64,000 nucleotides of DNA. It comes from Alkaliphilus sp. NP8 (GTDB lineage: Bacteria > Bacillota > Clostridia > Peptostreptococcales > Natronincolaceae). Numbering within the stretch: the first letter of the stretch is position 1; the number at the start of each line of letters is the position of its first letter. Shown in pieces: positions 36,591-45,422 of the stretch. Where the stretch lies: NCBI GenBank assembly GCA_015978205.1, contig JADWMM010000027.1:109641-173640 (forward strand), read 5' to 3'. The notes beneath the pieces are model-generated. The model was not told where the DNA came from. It ran no database searches and saw nothing but the letters and a program-made list of their open reading frames with translations. The translations under genes and the position numbers were made by a program.

Positions 36591-37303
36591 ATGAATTTAT
36601 TCATTATTATTCGAGAGTGGGTAACTTTTGCTGCCGATATATGTATTTTAGCTATTACTATTTATACATTTTATATTACCTTTATATTACAAAGAATTAA
36701 ATTCATTTCCTTATCAAATTCTTAATCTAATTCAAAGGTGATAGTTTTGCAGTGGTTTTAGAAAATAAATCATTATCCCCTCAAGTGATAAATGATATAT
36801 ATATGATTATTGACAACAAATACAAAATTCAAGTAAAGAAGTTTGAAGTCCCACTTATTTTAGAGCCGTACAAAGCAATGGAAATATCATCGGAAAAATA
36901 TTCATATACTACCCCATCTTTGCCTCTTAAAACAGGAGGAAATGTGATATTGGAGGTAAGTACAACTCGTAAGAAATTATATTTGTATATGCATAAAAAA
37001 ACACCAAAAGTTGAAAAAGAAATGAAAACCATACCTCACAATGTTACAAAAATTATAAATACATATAATGAAAAGATAGTTCCTTAAAATGCAAAATACG
37101 CACTATCTGTATCAAAGGAAGACTGGCAGAATACTGTTTTTATATTTAAAACAGGTGTTATGACAGGTGAAATTCTTGGCTATAATGGTATACCAGAGGA
37201 TGCTTTAAAATCCCAGGAAGGTCTTATTAAGTTTTTAGATAATTGGCTTAAACCAAATAGATTATATTACTCTTTAAATCAGTTAACAAATTTATCTAAA
37301 TAA
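36591..37303 (+). pseudogene. decayed membrane-anchored protein of a conjugative element
   Basis: Three consecutive pieces read as one gene. First, an ATG-started frame with a membrane anchor ends at TAA 36,723. After a frameshift, a second piece beginning GDSFAVVLENKSLSPQ runs to TAA 37,085. A third, in frame with the second, begins NAKYALSVSKEDW and ends at 37,303. One frameshift and one nonsense codon have inactivated it. The layout of one N-terminal helix plus a beta-rich domain is seen in small proteins of integrative conjugative elements; precise family not recognised. Confidence 0.65.
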
Positions 37304-37419
37304 GAATCAGTTAATAATTAATATTATAATAATACATGAAATTCTTTAATAATCTCAGTGGTTCAGATGTAAAAGTCTGAGTCGCTTTTTTTATTTTCTC
37401 TAGAAAGGAGGTTGCCTAG

Positions 37420-37806
37420 ATGGTAAATGATGATGTTAATAACAAGGTTATAAATATTGAAATTAAGGTTGCACAGTATTCTGCAAAAGCTATTTTAAAA
37501 ACAATGAAAAAGATTATGGAAGATGCTACTGAAAAAAGTCAGCCACTTGCAGACTATCTTAGTGGAAAAAGAAAAACTAATTCAAGAAAGCTAAAGGATA
37601 TGGTAAAGAAGGGTCAACTTTAAAATATTGATTTACAGAAAGGTGAAGTTAGGGAACTAAAAAAGCAACTGAATCGATACGGAGTTAAATTTTCTGTTAT
37701 AAAGAACAAGGAATCAGGGCTTTATTCTGTGTTTTTCCAAGCAAAGGATACTAAGGCTATGGACTTATCCTTTAAGAAAGCTATAGAAAGATCAAATTAC
37801 CTATAG
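37420..37806 (+). pseudogene. PcfB/DUF3801-like conjugation protein with nonsense codon
   Basis: A well-formed start (AAAGGAGG before ATG) opens 67 codons ending KKGQL, then TAA. The same frame continues for another 60 codons (IDLQKGEVRELKKQL, SVFFQAKDTKAMDL) that are the normal second half of the PcfB/DUF3801 family. PcfB-type proteins work with the coupling protein of conjugative elements. No coupling protein or relaxase follows, so the element is dead. Confidence 0.75.
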
Positions 37807-37808
37807 TT

Positions 37809-37991
37809 CTTATAGTAGCTGAGAAATTTAACGGATTATCAATAGATGCAAAAGTGCTTTACTCCATGTATTTATCTAGAAGTATTTTGTCCTATAAAAA
37901 TAATTGGATAGATGAAAATTTTAGACCTGTCAAAAGGGAAAATCAAAACTTGTCAAAAGGACAAGTTAAGAATGGCGATTTTTATAATTAA
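37809..37991 (+). pseudogene. fragment of a RepA-like replication initiator
   Basis: A 60-codon frame without a start codon begins LIVAEKFNGLSIDAKVLY and continues SMYLSRSILSYKNNWIDE, matching the early part of replication initiator A proteins of conjugative elements and plasmids. Both ends are missing. It follows the PcfB remnant directly. Confidence 0.6.
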
Positions 37992-37994
37992 AGA

Positions 37995-38172
37995 ATGACG
38001 GAAAAGGAAAGTCTAGACTTATCAAAAAAACTATCTAACTATATAGAGAATAGTAAGATTGATAAGAGTTATATTGATTTTAGTGTAGAAGACAAAAAAA
38101 GGAACCTTCCTAAATGTAACTTTATCTGAGGAAGAAGATATTAATGCTAAAATATGTAATACCTCCCCCTGA
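37995..38172 (+). pseudogene. frameshifted small ORF of the same dead element
   Basis: An ATG opens MTEKESLDLSKKLSNYIE and reads to a run of seven A residues near 38,093. Shifting frame there gives KKGTFLNVTLSEEEDINAKI, a sensible continuation, while the original frame stops soon after. The homopolymer is the probable site of the frameshift. Family unknown. The next 250 bases, up to the ABC permease, hold only a weak CAGGT/ACCTG hairpin. Confidence 0.5.
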
Positions 38173-38422
38173 AAGTGAATTTTTAAGAATTACTTATTTA
38201 AAGATATTTGGATTATTTTTAGGCACAACAAATACAGGTTGTCTTTAAAACACCTGCATGTTTAATTGAGTTTTAGATTGTTATTATCGGAACTAGTATT
38301 TAAAATATTAATAGTAAAAAAAATATTATAAATTTTATCTATTGGTTTATTAGAATATAGTATGCTAACATAGTTTGTGGTATTAAAATTATTTAAGCAA
38401 TACTTTAGATTGGAGGTCTGCC

Positions 38423-39223
38423 ATGGTTAAGGAAAAAAAGTATTCTATAATTATTATAAGATTGATATTAATTGTAGTTTTTTTTGCATTTTGGGAATGG
38501 TCAGCTACAGTAAAACTATATAATCCTCTTTTCACTAGCTATCCAAGTGAAATTTTTAACGATTTGATTGAATTTTATATAAGTGGGGATCTGATAAAGC
38601 ATGCATCTATAACTTTAAGGGAAGCCTTTTTAGGACTATTGTATGGTTCTGTTGCTGGGATTGTAGCTGGTTTAGTACTAGGGCAATTTAACGCTTTAGG
38701 TAAGATACTTTTACCTATTATTACTGCTATTCATGGAATTCCACAATTGACTTTAGCACCAGTCTATATTTTATGGTTCGGATTAGGTATTGCCTCCAAA
38801 ATTTTCCTTGCAGCTCTCATGGTGTTTTTCCATGTATTTTTTTCTACTTATGCAGGCATTCAAAATGTAGATAACAAATTAATTGAATCAGCTAATCTGC
38901 TAGGAGCTTGCAAGGTGCAGACTTTAATTCATGTGGTTTTACCAACTAGTATGCCTTTTATATTGTCAGGGATTCGTGTAGGAGTTGGATCTAGTTTAGT
39001 TGGGGCTATTATTGGAGAGTACATAGGAGCATCAGCAGGTTTTGGCTGGATGATAGCATATGCAAGTTCTTTTTTTAATATTGCTCGTGTTATGTCCTGT
39101 ATTTTAATATTGCTTATGGTTGGTATATTTTTAAATTTCTTTCTTGATAAAATTGAAGAGTATTTACTTCGTTGGAGAGGAACGGAAAATTTAGCTATTG
39201 GAAATGCTAAAAAATCAAGTTAA
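38423..39223 (+). CDS. ABC transporter permease (SsuC/TauC type)
   Basis: A 266-residue permease with six membrane helices and the EAA-type loop (ESANLLGACKVQTLIHVVLP) that contacts the ATPase. It belongs to the sulfonate/nitrate/thiamine-precursor group of importers. GGAGGTCTG precedes its ATG. It is the first gene of a four-gene operon with a binding protein, an ATPase and a TudS-like desulfidase, which suggests import of a sulfur-containing small molecule. Confidence 0.9.
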   Translation: MVKEKKYSIIIIRLILIVVFFAFWEWSATVKLYNPLFTSYPSEIFNDLIEFYISGDLIKHASITLREAFLGLLYGSVAGIVAGLVLGQFNALGKILLPIITAIHGIPQLTLAPVYILWFGLGIASKIFLAALMVFFHVFFSTYAGIQNVDNKLIESANLLGACKVQTLIHVVLPTSMPFILSGIRVGVGSSLVGAIIGEYIGASAGFGWMIAYASSFFNIARVMSCILILLMVGIFLNFFLDKIEEYLLRWRGTENLAIGNAKKSS

Positions 39224-39253
39224 CTAAAAATACATTTAATAGGAGGAAAAGGT

Positions 39254-40270
39254 ATGAAAAAGTATTTAAAAGGAGTTTTACTATTAGTTTTAATAGTTTC
39301 TTTGCTTGCTGGTTGTACAGCAAAAAATGATAGTGATAGTGGAGAGGGTAATGAAAAACTTGAAAAAATAATTATTTCTGAAATGCGTGGAGAATCTTGG
39401 CTTCCAGTTTATGTGGCTGAGATGTTAGGATATTTTGAAGATGAAGGCTTAGAGACAGAGTTTGTTGTGTATAAAGATGGACCTATAGCTTTTCAAGGAA
39501 TGCATGCAGGAGATTCTCAGTTTTGTATGCTTTCAACAGAGCCTGTTTTACGTGCCTTTGATGAGGGCTTAGAGTCTACTATTGTTTTACCAACTGTTAG
39601 AAGTAAGCAATATATGTTTGCTACTAATTCTGAGATTACAGATATGAAGGATTTAAAAGGCAAAGCAATTTTTGGTGGTATGCCAGGGTCAGCACCCTAT
39701 TCTTTTGTTGCTTCAGCTTTAGAGGAAGTAGGATTAACTGTAAATGATGTTGAGTGGATTAATATGGAATATGGAGCTGCTTTAGCTGCCCTTGAACAAG
39801 GCACTATTTCTGCTGCTTATTTTGATGGCATTTATATAAATAAGTTAAATGATATAGGAGCAAATGTTTTAATCAACACTATGGATCCAGACCAACATAA
39901 GGCTATTTATGGTACAGAATTCTATGAATCTCAAATGGTTACTGTTACTAGAAAGTTTGATGAGGAAAACCCTGAAACTGTGCAAAAGTTTGTAAATGCT
40001 TCTATGAGGGCTATTCAATGGCAAACAGAACATACAGATGAAGAAATTGCAGAGCTTGTATCACCTATGTTCGAAGGTAAAGACATGGTAGAGATTATAA
40101 GTATTTTAAGAGATTCCTTGACAAGGGATGGAAATTATAGCAAAGAAGGCTATGAGGCTATTGAAAGATTTTGTTTAGAACAAGGAATAATAGCAGAGCC
40201 TATTGGATATGAAAATATTATTGATATGAAATATGTAAATAGTGCTAAGGAAAGTTTAAATATAGAATAA
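39254..40270 (+). CDS. ABC transporter substrate-binding lipoprotein (SsuA/NMT1 type)
   Basis: A 338-residue protein with a lipoprotein signal (LLAGC at residues 17-21) and a short Ser/Asp/Gly linker. The body is a type II periplasmic-binding fold: PVYVAEMLGYFEDEGLE and the GSAPYSFVASALEEVGLTV region match NMT1/SsuA-like proteins that bind sulfonates, thiamine precursors or similar aromatics. Ligand unknown; the nearby desulfidase points to a thio-compound. AGGAGGAAAAG lies before the ATG. Confidence 0.9.
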   Translation: MKKYLKGVLLLVLIVSLLAGCTAKNDSDSGEGNEKLEKIIISEMRGESWLPVYVAEMLGYFEDEGLETEFVVYKDGPIAFQGMHAGDSQFCMLSTEPVLRAFDEGLESTIVLPTVRSKQYMFATNSEITDMKDLKGKAIFGGMPGSAPYSFVASALEEVGLTVNDVEWINMEYGAALAALEQGTISAAYFDGIYINKLNDIGANVLINTMDPDQHKAIYGTEFYESQMVTVTRKFDEENPETVQKFVNASMRAIQWQTEHTDEEIAELVSPMFEGKDMVEIISILRDSLTRDGNYSKEGYEAIERFCLEQGIIAEPIGYENIIDMKYVNSAKESLNIE

Positions 40271-40308
40271 AAACTCTTGTATTATAGGAGTAGATTTGAG
40301 GGGTAATT

Positions 40309-41325
40309 ATGTCGTATATAGTTTTCCAGAATATAGAAAAATATTATGGTGGAAATCATATTTTAAAGAAAACTAATTTGTCAGTAGAGAAGGGAGAATT
40401 TGCCACATTGCTAGGAGCTTCAGGATGTGGCAAGAGTACTTTACTAAGGTGTTTTGCAGGGTTGGAGAAGGTTACTGATGGTAAAATTTTTCTTGACGGT
40501 AAAGAAATTACCAATATAAATCCTAGATCCAGAAATGTAGGTATGATTTTTCAACAATATAGTCTTTTTCCAAATTTAAATGTCTATAAGAATATAGCTT
40601 TTGGATTAAAAATGAAAAAGATGGGAAAAGACACTATCCACCAAAATGTAAAAAAGGCTATTAAAATGGTTGATTTAGTAGGAAAAGAAAAGCAGTATCC
40701 CTCACAGCTTTCTGGTGGGGAACAGCAAAGAGTTGCTCTGGCTAGATGTATTGTTACTAGGCCAAAGGTTCTTTTATTAGATGAACCTTTAAGTGCTATA
40801 GATGCTAAGCTTAGAAAATCTCTTCAATCTAGAATAAAAGAACTTCATAAGGAATTAGATATGACTTCTATTTTTGTTACTCATGATCAAGATGAGGCTA
40901 TGACTATGTCAGATACTATACATTTAATGAGAAATGGGGTTATAGAACAATCAGGAAATCCTTTTGAGCTTTATAATAGCCCAAAAAATAGTTTTGCAGC
41001 AGAGTTTATAGGTAATTATAATATTTTTTCAGGTAAAGATTTTTCAAAGTTAACTAGTGAAAAATACAAGGATAAGAGTGATATTGTTATTCGTCCAGAG
41101 CTAATTGAAATTTCAAATATCAGGTATCCAGCAGATGAAAAGTATTATGATTTCTTTGGAACTATAAAAAATATTATTCCTCAGGGAAATATTATTAGAT
41201 ATAGTGTTGAGTCAAACAATAACTTCATAAATATTGATGTTTTAAATGATGAAAAGGATTTTTATAAAGTGGACCAACAGGTATTTTTTAGGGTAAATAA
41301 AAAGTCCCTATTGATTTATAAATAA
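40309..41325 (+). CDS. ABC transporter ATP-binding protein
   Basis: A 338-residue ATPase with Walker A GASGCGKST, Q-loop (IFQQYSLFPN), signature LSGGEQQRVALAR, Walker B VLLLDEP and switch His in VTHDQDEAM. About 110 extra residues at the C-terminus form a TOBE-like regulatory domain, which SsuB/TauB proteins usually lack, so it is closer to PotA/CysA-like subunits. It powers the adjacent permease. Confidence 0.92.
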   Translation: MSYIVFQNIEKYYGGNHILKKTNLSVEKGEFATLLGASGCGKSTLLRCFAGLEKVTDGKIFLDGKEITNINPRSRNVGMIFQQYSLFPNLNVYKNIAFGLKMKKMGKDTIHQNVKKAIKMVDLVGKEKQYPSQLSGGEQQRVALARCIVTRPKVLLLDEPLSAIDAKLRKSLQSRIKELHKELDMTSIFVTHDQDEAMTMSDTIHLMRNGVIEQSGNPFELYNSPKNSFAAEFIGNYNIFSGKDFSKLTSEKYKDKSDIVIRPELIEISNIRYPADEKYYDFFGTIKNIIPQGNIIRYSVESNNNFINIDVLNDEKDFYKVDQQVFFRVNKKSLLIYK

Positions 41326-41348
41326 CATTTTGTACAAGGGGTGGTTAC

Positions 41349-41903
41349 TTGAAAAGGAAGAAAAAAATCATATTGGTTTCCCACTGTATATTGAACTCTA
41401 ATTCCAAAGTAGAAGGTTTAAGTCAGTATGAGGGAATTTTCAAAGAGATAGTAGATATAATTTACGATAAAGGCATAGGAGTTATTCAGCTTCCTTGTCC
41501 TGAGATGACAATGTATGGAATTAAGAGATGGGGACATGTAAAAGAACAATTCGATACTTTATTTTTTAGAGAAGCTTGTAAAGAGATGCTAAAACCTATA
41601 ATTGGACAAACTAAGAGTTATTTGGATACAGGGTATGAAGTAGTAGGAGTTGTAGGTATAGATGGTAGTCCTAGTTGTGGAGTAAACTTTACTTGTTCTG
41701 GAGATTGGGAAGGAGATGACTCTTCTAAAGATGATATAAATCACAAAATTAAAGATTTGAAGGAAGTAAGTAGTTCTGGAGTTTTTATGGAAGAGTTAAA
41801 GAAGTATATAGAAGAATATAATATTAGTATTCCATTTGTAGCTATAAATGAAAAAGATGTATTTAGTTCTTTAGAAAGCATTAAAAATTTTTTGAATAAG
41901 TAA
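41349..41903 (+). CDS. TudS-related putative desulfidase (CD3072-like)
   Basis: A 184-residue protein starting at TTG after AAGGGGTGG. Three conserved cysteines, Cys13 (SHCILN), Cys50 (QLPCPEM) and Cys110 (GSPSCG), fit the three-cysteine site for a [4Fe-4S] cluster in thiouracil desulfidase TudS and related DUF523 proteins. TudS removes sulfur from 2-thiouracil. Being last in an ABC-importer operon, it probably acts on the imported thio-compound. Substrate is inferred. Confidence 0.85.
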   Translation: MKRKKKIILVSHCILNSNSKVEGLSQYEGIFKEIVDIIYDKGIGVIQLPCPEMTMYGIKRWGHVKEQFDTLFFREACKEMLKPIIGQTKSYLDTGYEVVGVVGIDGSPSCGVNFTCSGDWEGDDSSKDDINHKIKDLKEVSSSGVFMEELKKYIEEYNISIPFVAINEKDVFSSLESIKNFLNK

Positions 41904-41910
41904 ATGTAAG

Positions 41911-41942
41911 AAATTTCTTGTAATTAATTATTACAGGAAATT
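41911..41942 (+). terminator. hairpin after the TudS-like gene
   Basis: AAATTTCTTGTAAT and ATTACAGGAAATT pair with G-U and one mismatch across a short AT loop. The T tract is weak (GGGATTTATT). Confidence 0.55.
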
Positions 41943-42034
41943 CGGGATTTATTCTAGAAAGTGAGTTAAAAAGAGAAATTAGAACCATCTAAATTACCCA
42001 ATACTAAAGCGAAAATTTCATATGGCATACAACA

Positions 42035-42165
42035 GGGGGAGCGTGTCATAATAGTGACAGGGTGCATAAATGCATTAGAAACAAGGGTTTCAGGAACTTT
42101 TATCAAATATAATTCATGTATTGCTTAGAGCAATTAGACTCTAATTGTTGTGAGCAATGCATGAG
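42035..42165 (+). mobile_element. ~130-bp repeat element, copy B
   Basis: Same order of conserved blocks as copy A. TGTCATAATAGTGACA near the left end is an inverted repeat. The right end CATGTATTGCT...AGCAATGCATG forms a long stem with inner CAATTAGA/TCTAATTG pairing; copy A keeps most of these pairs through G-U changes. It is preceded by CAACAGG as is copy A. Flanking sequence in the 41,943-42,298 spacer shows no intact gene. Confidence 0.65.
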
Positions 42166-42298
42166 AAACAGAGAATCAGTTTTTTTATAATTTACAAGCA
42201 TTTAGTATACTTGTATTAGGATTATTGTTAGTTACACATTAGTTAAATATCACGCAGCTAAATATAGTTTATAATTTGTAAGTTTTATAATTTAATTG

Positions 42299-42727
42299 CT
42301 AATCAAAATTATTATTTAATTTTTTTAATAATTTAAGAAAAACTTTTTTTTCTTCTAAACTAAAATTGTGATAAGCTCGTGAATAAACTTCATCAGAAAT
42401 ATCATTGAATTTAGATTCTATATTTTTAGCTTTTTGAGTAATTTTTATATAAGTAACTCTTTTATCTTTTTTAGACTTTTCTTTTTCAATGTATCCTAAT
42501 TTTATTAGCTTATTGCACAAGGCCGTTACTGTAGACTTATCTTTTCCTATTAAATTTCCTATTTCTTTCATACTGAGTATTCCGTCATTATCATATAAAA
42601 CTGTAAGAATATTACCATAAGAAGGAACTAAATCATTCAATTCTTTCTCTTTGAGTTTGTTTTCAATAAAGTTAACCATCTTCTTCTTGGTTTTACTTAT
42701 AAAGTGTACTATATATTTATCATTCAT
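42299..42727 (-). CDS. MarR family transcriptional regulator
   Basis: A 142-residue winged-helix protein. The recognition part LSMKEIGNLIGKDKSTVTAL and the wing KEKSKKDKRVTYIKI are clear, between helical dimerisation ends. It is divergent from the quinone-oxidoreductase gene, and an inverted repeat sits between them, so it probably represses that gene and itself in response to a small electrophile or phenolic signal. Since its target is broken, the regulator may be orphaned. Confidence 0.92.
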   Translation of the reverse strand: MNDKYIVHFISKTKKKMVNFIENKLKEKELNDLVPSYGNILTVLYDNDGILSMKEIGNLIGKDKSTVTALCNKLIKLGYIEKEKSKKDKRVTYIKITQKAKNIESKFNDISDEVYSRAYHNFSLEEKKVFLKLLKKLNNNFD

Positions 42728-42798
42728 AATAAAACTCCCTATTCTTTGTATTCTTTCAGCACTTGTTATTTATAATATATCATATAAACTTTAACTTA

Positions 42799-42824
42799 AA
42801 TATAGTTTGACATAAAACTATATT
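42799..42824. promoter_or_regulatory. MarR operator candidate
   Basis: AATATAGTTT and AAACTATATT form perfect 10-base arms separated by six bases, placed between the divergent marR-type gene and the oxidoreductase start, just before the latter's ribosome binding site. Confidence 0.65.
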
Positions 42825-42842
42825 CTGAAAGGAGTTTTTTAA

Positions 42843-43463
42843 ATGTTTAATGGTAAGTTTAAATCTATGGTGGTTACAGAAACTAAAGAAAAAGAATATA
42901 AAAGAGAAATAAAGAATAAATCAATAAGTGATTTACCTGAAGGCGATGTACTTATAAATGTAAAATATTCTTCATTGAATTATAAGGATGCACTTTCTTC
43001 TATAGGAAATAAAGGAGTGACACGAGAATATCCTCATACTTCTGGAATAGATGCTGGTGGAATCATAGTAGATAGTAAAAACGATAAATTTGAGGTAGGA
43101 GAAAAGGTATTTATTACAGGTTATGATTTAGGAATGAATACATCAGGTAGATATCAGGAATATATTAGAGTTCCTAGCGAATGGATTGTGAAGCTTCCTA
43201 AGAATCTATCTTTAAAAGAAAGTATGATATATGGTACTGCAGGCTTTACTGCTGCTCTTTCGGTATACAAATTAATAAATTCAGGTGTAAAACCAGAAGA
43301 TGGTGATATATTAGTCACAGGTGCTACTGGTGGAGTTGGAAGCACTGCAATTTCAATTTTAAATAAACTAAATTATAATGTATTTGCTGCTACAGGAAAA
43401 TCAGATAAAAAAGAAATGCTATTAAACCTTGGAGCAAAAGATATTTTTGTAAAACAATTTTAA
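42843..43463 (+). pseudogene. YhdH/YhfP-type quinone oxidoreductase, 5' part of a split gene
   Basis: The 206-residue frame is a normal medium-chain reductase start: YSSLNYKDALSSIGNKGVTR, the GIDAGG turn and the cofactor-binding VTGATGGVGSTAISIL. It stops at LGAKDIFVKQF, about 120 residues short of the family length of about 325. The family's C-terminal end is found at 46,189-46,275, after 2.7 kb of foreign sequence. So the gene has been broken by an insertion and has also lost about 95 codons. AAAGGAG precedes the ATG. Confidence 0.85.
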
Positions 43464-43912
43464 AAAATAACTATAAATTTACAATTGTTCAATGTTTTTT
43501 TATATATTCTTGATGTAATATAGAGTGTGGCCTAAACTTACAATCAATATACTTACAGATATTATGAAACAAAATAGACTTGATTTATTATAGAGTATTG
43601 AAAAAATATCTTATATTGAAATTCAAAAATTTCCTGCTAGTCAAAAGTAAATTCTTTTAATTAATAAACTAATTATATTCTTAGAAAAGATAGGAAATTG
43701 TAGAAAGCTTGATTGCAAAGGGATAAATTACTTGGTGAGTCATGGTATTAAAGAAGCAAATGCAATTAATCCGAGGAACGAACATAACTGTATGTTCATT
43801 CCTTATTTTTTGTAGGATTGCAAAAATATAATTTAGTTAATACTAAAAAATGTTATTATAGTGTATAATTGTAATTAATGGATTTAAATATAATATCAAA
43901 GGGGATGTTTTA
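43464..43912. other. 449-base spacer with decayed sequence and a hairpin
   Basis: Mostly gene debris. A 50-codon open stretch (about 43,651-43,815, + strand) reads LEKIGNCRKLDCKGINYLVS and has no start codon or recognised family. It overlaps a terminator-like hairpin, AGGAACGAACATA/TATGTTCATTCCT, with a T tract at 43,774-43,811. Nothing else is evident. Confidence 0.5.
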
Positions 43913-44158
43913 ATGAATAGAATTAATATTTTTTTTAAAATGACTATATGTTCATTAATATTAATATTTTATCGGAGTTTTCATATGGCAAAAACTGGGA
44001 TGTCATCTTTTATTTATTTATTTGGTGAACCGCCTAGATGGTTAGATTTTATTATTTATAACATTTTAAATTTTATTAGTGTATTGGGTAGCATACTTTT
44101 ATTTTATTGTTTAATCTATTTTTTTATTGAGTGTTTTAAATATATGAAACAAAAATAA
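43913..44158 (+). CDS. 81-residue two-helix membrane protein
   Basis: A small protein with hydrophobic helices at about 7-22 and 46-73 and a short Pro/Trp-containing loop (LFGEPPRWLDF). AAAGGGGATG lies before the ATG. It precedes a secreted-protein gene by about 100 bases and lies inside the insertion in the oxidoreductase gene. Not recognised; it might belong with the secreted protein as a membrane partner. Confidence 0.6.
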   Translation: MNRINIFFKMTICSLILIFYRSFHMAKTGMSSFIYLFGEPPRWLDFIIYNILNFISVLGSILLFYCLIYFFIECFKYMKQK

Positions 44159-44266
44159 TTCTATGGAATATTAACAAATTTTGCATTTAATTCAAAAAAA
44201 TGGTTGATTATTTAGTTTTTAACTATTATAATATTATTAAAATATAATAATGAAGGAGTGTTTGTT

Positions 44267-44938
44267 ATGATTAACATGAAAAAAGGGATAGTATTCTTAT
44301 TTGCGATGATGTTATTATTTTCTAATTCTGTGTATGTACATGCTGAAGAATCACTAATAATTCCTCAGAGTAATGGAACTACTGATATTAGATTAGACAT
44401 GCTTAAAGTTACCGTACCTTATGATTCAAGGGATATAGAAGTTGAATATGTTAAAGATTCTGCTTATGTTAAAGCTATAATTTTAGATAAAGAAACAAAA
44501 GAAGAGCTAGAGAGATATACAGAATTTATAGAGCCCGCTCAAATGAGCATACGCAGTACTAAAAATACTGTTTGGAGAACTATTATGAACAAAAAATCTA
44601 TTAAGCCCGCGTCTGTAGAAGCATGTGCTCGTGTAGAAATATATTCTTCTGGTTCTTTTAGACAAATTAATGAAGTTAAAGATGTATGGCAAAGACCAGG
44701 GAATAGTGGTTCGTATACATTAGAAGATAAGAGAACATTTTGCGAGACATCTTTACCTTCAACAAAAATACGTATAAATGCATCGGGAAATGTTGTTGTT
44801 AAAAGTTCAACCTCAGTAGGTGCTGATTTTTCTTTTGAATTTTTAAAAAGTTGTAATTTTTCAATGTCTGGTAGTGTCAGCGATGATTGGCACGCACGCA
44901 AAGGATATGATACAAACATTACATTGGATGTATACTAA
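44267..44938 (+). CDS. secreted protein of unknown function
   Basis: The start is ATG 44267, eight bases after GAAGGAG. The 223-residue protein has a clear signal peptide (KKGIVFLFAMMLLFSNS, cleavage after VHA) and a mature part of about 195 residues rich in Ser and Thr with predicted beta structure. Three cysteines occur in the second half (EACARVE, RTFCET, LKSCNF). No known domain is visible. It sits in the insertion with a small membrane protein and a decayed Rep gene, so it was probably brought in by a plasmid-like element. Confidence 0.75.
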   Translation: MINMKKGIVFLFAMMLLFSNSVYVHAEESLIIPQSNGTTDIRLDMLKVTVPYDSRDIEVEYVKDSAYVKAIILDKETKEELERYTEFIEPAQMSIRSTKNTVWRTIMNKKSIKPASVEACARVEIYSSGSFRQINEVKDVWQRPGNSGSYTLEDKRTFCETSLPSTKIRINASGNVVVKSSTSVGADFSFEFLKSCNFSMSGSVSDDWHARKGYDTNITLDVY

Positions 44939-44970
44939 TCATTTTCTATGTTGTGAAAGTTTTTATAATA

Positions 44971-45023
44971 TACTATAAACTATATTATAAAATGTATTAG
45001 AACTTATAATATAGTTTATAGTA
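44971..45023. repeat. perfect 20-bp inverted repeat
   Basis: TACTATAAACTATATTATAA (44,971-44,990) and its exact reverse complement (45,004-45,023) flank a 13-base loop, shortly after the secreted-protein gene. There is no T tract. It could be that gene's terminator or a plasmid replication structure. The rest of the 44,939-45,393 spacer shows only weaker repeats around 45,120-45,170. Confidence 0.75.
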
Positions 45024-45393
45024 GAAATTCTAATAGAAAATATAATATTTAATAAACTATTGAAGAAAGTCTTGAATAAAATCTTATATATTATTTTAGT
45101 ATGCCAGGTATAATATCGTATGTAATGTTTCGTGAAATTACATGCATCGTACAAACATTGTAATGTCAAAATTTGTAGCGTATTTAAACATTAATACCTT
45201 TACTCTACTTCTGTGATGCAGTAATTGCAATGAGCAGAGATGGTCATTTTTTTAAAAAAGTATTCGTAAAAATATAACAAATTCCTAGAGCTAGATGTGT
45301 TCAATTTAGCTCTATTTGATTTAGAGGCATATATAAAAACTAGGTCTGATTTATTTTAAGTCAACACAAGTCAATTTAGAGCTTAACAAGCAT

Positions 45394-45416
45394 AAAAAAA
45401 GAGGGACTAACCCTCT
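45394..45416 (-). terminator. terminator of the leftward Rep pseudogene
   Basis: Stem AGAGGG/CCCTCT with ACTAA loop; on the minus strand it is followed by seven T residues. It lies six bases past the end of the Rep frame. Confidence 0.88.
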
Positions 45417-45422
45417 AAATAA

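Noticed and set aside
43651..43815. Open stretch reading LEKIGNCRKLDCKGINYLVS
   Set aside because: No start codon, no family recognised, and it overlaps a terminator-like hairpin; kept only as spacer description.
44539..44919. 126-codon minus-strand frame
   Set aside because: It lies wholly inside the secreted-protein gene on the other strand, has no ribosome binding site and no family pattern; it is a shadow frame.
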